Shown piece after piece: positions 7,471-12,453 of a stretch of DNA of 12,453 bases. The notes under the pieces were generated by a model, which ran no database searches, was not told where the DNA came from, and saw nothing but the letters and a program-made list of their open reading frames with translations. The stretch comes from Mucidula mucida (taxonomy: Eukaryota; Basidiomycota; Agaricomycetes; Agaricales; Physalacriaceae), in the NCBI GenBank assembly GCA_015501055.1, contig JADNYV010000929.1:1-12453 (forward strand), written 5' to 3'. Both the position numbers and the translations under genes were made by a program. Position 1 is the stretch's first letter, and the number at the start of each line of letters is the position of its first letter.

Positions 7471-7851
7471 GTAAGTATGTAGCAATGTAGTCTATGTTTA
7501 AAAGTGCAAATATAGGCAGTTGAAGTATGCAGAATATCCTTGCATAGTAGTAGGAGTAAATTACGGAGTATTAGAGGACCACTCGTCTCTGCACATTCAA
7601 GTGAGTACTCAGTACTCAGCACGCAGACGGGGCTGGAGAGACAGCAACAACATAAAGAATCTATTGCACCTTTTATTGAACAGACTTAAAGTAGAAGAAA
7701 TGGTACAAGATATTTAGACAAGAGTCCATAATACTTGACTCAGCTCTGAACATTGAGGTGTATTGGACATCACATAGCGCAATGCAAAGACAACACAATG
7801 AACATAGTGGCTATGGCTATGCTGAGGTAACCCATCACAAAAACCGCCAAA
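7471..7851. other. Region without recognisable gene
   Basis: It starts immediately after the 3' LTR and runs to the last recognisable codons of the minus-strand RT. It contains a 65-codon frame (7520-7717, +) with no motif I recognise and a short tandem repeat of AGTACTC near 7601-7616. It does not resemble the left flank of the chromovirus (1036-1095). It may be 3' sequence of the minus-strand element, or a rearrangement product. Confidence 0.4.
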
Positions 7852-8573
7852 TCATATGAATGCCCCCATTTTGTCCGTGTCCGTGAGATCGTGGTACGGC
7901 ACACCCAGATTTGCAAAACCCTAAACCATTTTGGTCCCTACAAAAGCACAATAAGGATTCACAACAAAATTGTTGCCTGGGATTTGAACAACTGTTCCGG
8001 GCCACTGAGATTCATGAATAGGTATATTGTGATATGCTTCTGACACATTGTGTATTGCCCCTTAAGACCCTGATGGCAACATGATGACCTTGAAGCATAC
8101 AGCCTCGAATGTGCCCCACATGCACGGAAAATTGTCTGAAGAGATAAAATAATTAATGGAGTAGACGTCATTGCGGGCGAGGCAATAAGAAGTTTTGAAC
8201 CATGTGCAACTTGTTTGTATGAGGTTTTGGGACGAGCGACAGAGGTGAACTCTGAAAGGGACCAATGAGGTGTTTCAACTCGCCCTATGAGAATGGACCA
8301 ATGTAACAACTAGAATCAAACTTGTTCTTGATGATACAATTGAATTCATTGATATTAGCAATGATAGATGGGCTATTAGGAGGGGTATATGTAGATGTAA
8401 TAGGCGGAACACCCATATTGAAGCCGTAGCAAAGACCATTGACAAGGTGTGGATACCAATGGCTAAGCCCATACAGTGAGAGCAAACACTCCCAATTGTT
8501 AGGCTTAAGAGAAGTGAGTGTCTTACTCCTTCTGAGCTCAAGGACACTTGTGGGCAACATAATCCTTGGAGCC
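7852..8573 (-). pseudogene. Decayed reverse transcriptase of a basidiomycete gag-RT retroelement (DIRS/Ngaro-like?)
   Basis: Minus-strand frames here show a run of motifs I associate with a mushroom retroelement RT family. In order they are YGLSHWYPHL, TPPNSPSI, YIGPFS, IGPFQSSPLSLVPKP, VQNFLLP, SDNFPCMWGTF, LPSGS and EAYHNIP. They are spread over two frames and interrupted by several stops (for example near 8287, 8062 and 7852), so this is a pseudogene. At the position I expect for the first catalytic Asp of the RT (motif A), the codon 8049-8047 reads Asn. No YxDD box or tyrosine recombinase is visible before homology fades near 7852. Assignment to the DIRS/Ngaro group rests on memory of similar proteins and is only moderately sure. 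That it is an RT of the same element as the upstream gag is well supported by order and orientation. Confidence 0.65.
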
Positions 8574-9029
8574 ACAGCTGTCACAAATCACCTCTATTCT
8601 GTTGCCCCTACCTCAGTCCACCTTGTTATTGCATCAACACCACACTCTTTTATCATCACATATCACATGCTCTGGGTCCGGTCCACACTGCCTTAGCCTA
8701 GGCCTGATCCAGGTATAGCCCATCAGCATAGCCTATCACCTGTCCATCACCCCATGACGCGATCCACACTGCCTCTTGTTTAACTTTGAGCCATTCTATT
8801 GTTTACACAGCCACAGACTCTTTATATATATACACAGCCTTTCTAGGTAGACTCCTTAGTTCATCAACTTTGTCTCTACACTGTTTGGTAGTCCCCTGCA
8901 CTGTATTGAGCCTGACCTGCTTCTACCTCGCCTTATTATTATCTTTGCCTCTCGTCTCCATCATTCTCCCATCTTCATGCAACTTGGGTGGTTGTTTGGT
9001 TTACACCGGACTCCGTTCTTGACAACAGC
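8574..9029 (+). mobile_element. Solo LTR with 5-bp target-site duplication
   Basis: A 446-bp block (8579-9024) begins TGTCACAAAT and ends CTTGACA, with TGTC/GACA inverted termini, and is flanked by perfect direct repeats ACAGC at 8574-8578 and 9025-9029. A TATA run at 8824-8831 followed by a pyrimidine-rich stretch suits an LTR promoter on the + strand. Independent proof comes from the host element: if the block and one ACAGC are removed, the minus-strand gag frame reads through and completes a Cys/His zinc motif split by the insertion. The sequence is unrelated to the 530-bp chromovirus LTR. No internal element region is present, so it arose by LTR-LTR recombination after insertion. Confidence 0.88.
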
Positions 9030-9432
9030 CAAAGCAATTGTGACAATCGGAATAGAATGCACTGGTACAACTGTGTGGGATTTGCCAGTTGAGGCAAACA
9101 CAACCGCCCAACTTGATCTCAATGCTGCCAGTGGAACGTCTGTGTATGCGCGTTGCTCCTCTGTTCCAAATTGTTGTTGCACGGCACACTGAGACACCCG
9201 TGTGTAACCCCAAGCAGATGGCACAGGTAACGGGGCTCTGACCTCCTGTGCTCTTGTGAAAATGGCGTGAAGGGTTATGTCTGGATCATGACGCGCCGTG
9301 CTGTGGGGAAGGTGAACGGAGTTGCTTTGCTGAAGATGATGATGACACTAAGCGAGCTGCGCTCTCAAGTCTCTGCAGCAATGCCTGTGCTTTTGCGTTG
9401 GAATCATGCAACTATTGTGCCACGGAAATGTT

Positions 9433-9545
9433 AAGGCATTAGAGGGCCATAATAAATGTGAAAACCATTGGAAAGGTCCATGAAAATGTAGGGCATTGGA
9501 AGGCCAATTGAATGTGCAAGGCATCAGAAGGCCAAGTGAAATGTA
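9433..9545 (+). repeat. Degenerate minisatellite, about four 27-30 bp units
   Basis: Units at 9433-9460, 9461-9490, 9491-9517 and 9518-9545 share the pattern (A/G)(A/G)GCAT(T/C)…GGCCA…AATGT. A fifth, weaker unit may precede them (about 9405-9432). It lies inside the gag-like pseudogene between the capsid-like and zinc regions and probably expanded after the gene had decayed. Confidence 0.6.
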
Positions 9546-10398
9546 ATGCAAAGATATAATATGTAAGAGAGAGGGAGAAACAACAACCATTAGTAAATAT
9601 TTTGCCACAAGAGAGAAAAGAGCACAAACAGTCTGAATAGTGGTCATCAACTTACTCGCAATGATTTCATTGTATTTGGCTTCCAGGGACATCAAAATCA
9701 TTGTGCCAGAGGCGGCACATACTCTTGCAATAGGCAAGGAGCGCATACTTTCCCAAGACTCCATGTTTCACAAAATTGTGTCCACCAAGCTTGAAGAACA
9801 GATCATTAAGAGCGTGAACGTGGTTCGCGGGCCAGTTGTCGGCAATAATTGCGTGGATATAGCCGTTGTAGGCTTCATGGAAATAAGCCCAGTCCATGGC
9901 ACTCTTGCCCGCCAACTTTTGAGAGACGGGCTCCTGTCCAAGAAGCACGCGCAAACTGTCTGCAATAGCATTATTAGCGGCAGAGGTGTCCAAGTCAGCT
10001 GCTGACTTTAACGCGTTGGGAGTCTAGTACAACAAAAATATGTAGCGGCAAGCCTGGACGAGTTTCAAAGTCGTAGGGTGAACAAGACTGTGAATGAAAT
10101 TAGGCGCCTTGGTGTTGCAGTCAAAAACGCCTAGCTGAGGCTTCTTATCAATAATGGCCTAAAGCACGTCCTTGCAAGCACGGCTAGCAGCTGCTTCTGT
10201 CAGCTTTTCAGCCGCTAAGTGCTGGTCTTTGGTGGCGTCAGCAGCAACCTTGTTGGCCGCAACCTGCACATCCCAGTCAGCTTTACTCCTGTTGTTATTA
10301 TCTGTTCACCGTTTTGCAAGGAGAGCAATAGCTTCGGCCTTGGTGATCTGCCAAGCCTTCTCAGCATCCTCCTTTGAGTCCTTCCACTCCGGCAACAA

Positions 10399-10628
10399 GA
10401 AATCTGGGCAAATAAGAGCATATGGGTTAACTAGGACACAAATAGGGGTGTTGGTGGCAGACATTATTGGTGGGATGAGATAAAGTAGATCAAGGAGTGT
10501 TATTAGAGGTCAAGATAGGATTAGAAGAGTTGTCCAAAAAGCAAGGACTGTAGAGTATACAATGAATACAGGATGAGACTTTTAGCAGTCAATGTCATAA
10601 GAGACAAGAAGAAGTGATCAATATTAAT
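10399..10628 (-). repeat. 5' end of the minus-strand retroelement (repeat copy B)
   Basis: This 230-bp stretch matches 809-1035 in the same orientation, with about 14 substitutions and a 3-nt indel. It includes the untranslated leader and the first 22 codons of gag. Here, unlike copy A, gag continues past 10399. The shared right edge (1035/10628) probably marks the 5' terminus of the element. Confidence 0.75.
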
Positions 10629-10639
10629 CGCCTCATCTG

Positions 10640-10647
10640 TATATAAA
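10640..10647 (+). promoter_or_regulatory. Possible TATA box upstream of the lysine-rich ORF
   Basis: TATATAAA lies about 70-80 bp before the candidate starts of the next + strand ORF, just outside repeat copy B. Spacing suits a fungal promoter, but TATA-like strings are common. Confidence 0.35.
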
Positions 10648-10708
10648 CTATAATCTCCTTTCATTTGTTCCTCACAACCCTACTGACACGGCGGTATGGC
10701 TCCTGTGT

Positions 10709-11305
10709 TTGGCAGTGATTATGCGTACTTTTGAGTGTAACCTTCACAATGCTAGTTGGGACTTCGCCAATCAACACAAGCGCGCTACTAAAGAGGCAGC
10801 TGCCAAGGCCACCACTGTAGCCCTTGCTCAAGAATCGACGGAGATGGCTAACTTGGCTAAACCTATTGGGGAGCTTGTGAAGGAACAAGTTAACCTCACG
10901 CTCCAGGACAAGAAGTTTATGTCAAATTGGCTAGAGAGTAGAAATTGTATGCACAACTCTCATGACCACTCCTTTTCTTATACTGAAATTGAGTCTCTGT
11001 TCCGCCCTTCTAGTGAAGACGGTCCCAAAGACAACAGCAGATTCAGACACAAAGAAGAAGAAGCCCGCACTGTCAAACACGTCCAGCTCCAAGAACAACA
11101 ACACAAAAAAAGCTTAGACAGCAATTCAAAGACAACGAAAGCAAAAGCTCCAAAGACTTCAAACAAGGGCAAGGACAAGGCACCAGTCACAAGCAAAAGC
11201 AACAACAACGGAGACACCATAGACATTGACAAGAATACCCCGTTAAAGAAACAAGGAAAGGGCAAGAATGCCGGGGAGAACAAGCGCAAGCAGGACAGCA
11301 AGTAA
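10709..11305 (+). CDS. Lysine-rich hypothetical protein, possible ORF1 of a Penelope-like element
   Basis: An open frame of about 198 codons ends at TAA 11303-11305. The first ATG in frame is 10721. Another ATG at 10695 lies in a different frame that closes after 12 codons, so the 5' end may itself be frameshifted. The N-terminal half contains an Ala/Lys helix-like stretch and a hydrophobic segment (ELVKEQVNL). The C-terminal half is low-complexity Lys/Ser/Asn/Gln with several basic clusters that could act as nuclear localisation or nucleic-acid binding sequence. No catalytic motif is seen. It lies 200 bp upstream of a Penelope-type RT in the same direction, so it may be its ORF1 or a detached N-terminus. 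This is inferred from position only. Confidence 0.5.
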   Translation: MAVIMRTFECNLHNASWDFANQHKRATKEAAAKATTVALAQESTEMANLAKPIGELVKEQVNLTLQDKKFMSNWLESRNCMHNSHDHSFSYTEIESLFRPSSEDGPKDNSRFRHKEEEARTVKHVQLQEQQHKKSLDSNSKTTKAKAPKTSNKGKDKAPVTSKSNNNGDTIDIDKNTPLKKQGKGKNAGENKRKQDSK

Positions 11306-11506
11306 ATGTTGCGCCAGCTGTACACCCACATATTGTCACCTGCTGGGTACATCCTCAGGGCACTTGATTTTATCACCACAACCCTGATACATATTCAGAT
11401 CTTTTCTTCTCTTCTGGTCTTGCGCTTCAGTCCCATTTTATTTTCAGCCAAATGTCCCCGTTGTATCATAACACTCAAATTATAAATTGTTCATTCCACA
11501 ACATGA
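11306..11506 (+). other. Spacer between the lysine-rich ORF and the RT frame
   Basis: AT-rich, with stops in all forward frames and pyrimidine runs. I see no gene. A splice-like CCCCCGGACAG at 11520-11530 is inside the open RT frame and does not join usefully to the upstream ORF. Confidence 0.4.
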
Positions 11507-12453
11507 CAGATATCTGTTTCCCCCGGACAGGCTAAGATATTGGTGTTAAACACTAAATTTACACCACGACCACCTCCAACAAAGGTTGAGCATGCTAAAA
11601 CCGCTGTCAACAACTTCATACACCATTTACAACTTCGGAAAGACACGGTCCATAGGTCCAAGGTAGAACAACAAACAATCTGTTTGTTCCTCGGTGTTCA
11701 GGAAATGGAGAAAGGGCAACCACAATATGTTCCCGGATTCCATGTGCCTAGACCTGACACAGAGGGCCCACTAATGAATGACTATGTCAAAAGCGCACTA
11801 GCTGTGTTTGCCGGTAGACTTAAGGTGGAGGTTATGAGCAAGCAAGCCCTTAGGGTTCGCCCTAATATTAACCACAACAAGCTGACTAGCCTACTTAAGT
11901 TGATGTTGGACCGCAAGGTGCTTGCACTTCCGGCTGACAAAAACTTAGGGCTGTGCCTAGTTACCACAAAATGGTATTATAGTACTGGGTTGAAGCTTCT
12001 CATCAACCCGTCATATTTTGAGACTATTAAACCTAATCTTTGTGTACTACAAGAGGCTCTGCAGAAAATCATTAGCAAAGCCAAAGGTTTTCTAACGAAG
12101 CAATAGTATAACTGGATCCTCCAACCTTGTAAAGAGGTCTGGATGAAGGTTCCAACACTCAAAGTCATCCCAAAGATTCATAAGCTCCCTGTTTCTGGCC
12201 GGCCAATCGTCCCAACGTTTGACACACTGCTGGCTAACATATTGGCTTGGGTTGACCATCAAATCAAGCCCCATCTCTCAGACTCCCCTTGGATCCTTCT
12301 AGACTCAAAGATGTTCTGCCGTCAGATTCTAAACTGGATCTCAAGATGGGGGAAGAGTACTGGCTGGTCTCTGGCAATGTTGTTGCAATGTATCCTAACA
12401 TCCCGGTGGAGGATGGGATACAGGCTATAGCCAATATCCTGCACACACAGAAT
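11507..12453 (+). pseudogene. Penelope-like reverse transcriptase (endonuclease-less, Coprina-like), 5' part, decayed and cut by the window edge
   Basis: The frame opens after TGA 11504-11506. It shows an N-terminal LNTKFTPRPPPTK segment like the KFxPxP start of Penelope RTs, then ALPADKNLGLCLV, then VIPKIHKLPVSGRPIVP and LLANILAWVDHQIKPHL. These match the Penelope signatures of an ADK box, PK-HK and RPIV, followed by the region before motif A. A TAG at 12104-12106 interrupts the frame. A shift by one base near 12305-12313 moves the reading to the frame containing WLVSGNVVAMYPNIP. In that motif A the expected catalytic Asp is Asn (codon 12376-12378). The RT is therefore a pseudogene. The fingers/palm continuation and any GIY-YIG domain lie outside the window. 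Coprina elements of basidiomycetes are known to attach to telomeres, but no telomeric array is seen here. Confidence 0.75.

Larger units (their letters stand above)
8538..10464 (-). pseudogene. gag-like ORF of the minus-strand retroelement, with nonsense codons and interrupted by the solo LTR
   Basis: The start codon is 10464-10462, after a pyrimidine-rich leader. The frame carries a conserved-looking N-terminus (PDFLLPEWKDSK…AEKAW), an Ala/Lys-rich helical region, IIDKKPQLGVFD, and a segment containing DWAYFHEAYNGYIHAI and LLAYCKSMCRLWHNDF. The same frame runs to TGA 9669-9667 but holds stops at 10308-10306, 10161-10159 and 10026-10024, so it is dead. After a degenerate stretch with a minisatellite, another frame (about 9240-9030) shows CAIC, then CLNWQIPHSC and CHNCFGC. 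The latter is cut by the solo LTR and completed beyond it, ending at TGA 8540-8538. Paired zinc motifs after a capsid-like part fit a nucleocapsid. I recall this family from agaricomycete genomes, usually as unannotated proteins. The RT lies just downstream in another frame. Confidence 0.68.

Noticed and set aside
8786..9022. Plus-strand frame of 78 codons rich in Leu/Ser
   Set aside because: It lies wholly inside the solo LTR and is a by-product of its pyrimidine-rich sequence.
11302..11530. Possible intron joining the lysine-rich ORF to the RT (GTAAAT donor, CCCCCGGACAG acceptor)
   Set aside because: Joining these sites puts the RT out of frame and meets a stop within six codons.
1..12453. 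CRISPR array, tRNA or rRNA genes, bacterial operons
   Set aside because: I see no regularly spaced identical repeats, no cloverleaf with the A/B box arrangement, and no rRNA-like sequence.

Overview
The window looks like repeat-rich DNA from a filamentous fungus, most likely an agaricomycete-type basidiomycete. I base this on the element families present: a Tf1/sushi-type chromovirus, a gag/RT family I associate with mushroom genomes, and an endonuclease-less Penelope-like RT of the 'Coprina' kind. Nothing looks bacterial and I see no ordinary host gene. Family assignments rest on motifs recognised by eye, not on searches.

Layout. (1) 1-808, + strand: the C-terminal end of an ORF, then about 600 bp rich in RNA-like hairpins, ending in a complete type I hammerhead ribozyme (core 683-733). 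This could be the 3' end of a Penelope-like element (PLE). (2) 809-1035, - strand: a short copy of the 5' end of a gag-type retroelement, repeated at 10399-10628. (3) 1096-7470, + strand: a nearly complete but inactive Ty3/gypsy chromovirus with two ~530-bp LTRs, gag, protease, RT, RNase H, integrase and chromodomain. Three expression signals are readable: a TATA box 32 bp before a predicted transcript start; a 12-nt self-complementary primer/PBS pair of Tf1 type; and a canonical -1 frameshift signal at the gag/pol junction. It is broken by two nonsense codons, a frameshift in protease and an apparent internal deletion between RT and RNase H. (4) 7471-7851: no recognisable gene. (5) 7852-10628, - strand: a decayed gag-RT retroelement, split by a 446-bp solo LTR (8579-9024) with perfect 5-bp target duplications. 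The LTR landed inside the gag zinc-finger codons. (6) 10629-12453, + strand: a lysine-rich ORF and then a decayed Penelope-type RT that runs off the window.

The parts do not form a working operon or pathway. They are nested, mutually independent retroelements. The relative order of some events can be read: the solo LTR post-dates the minus-strand gag element, and the chromovirus LTRs have diverged by roughly 4-5%. The most notable intact functional signals are RNA-level ones: the hammerhead ribozyme, the self-priming pair and the frameshift hairpin.
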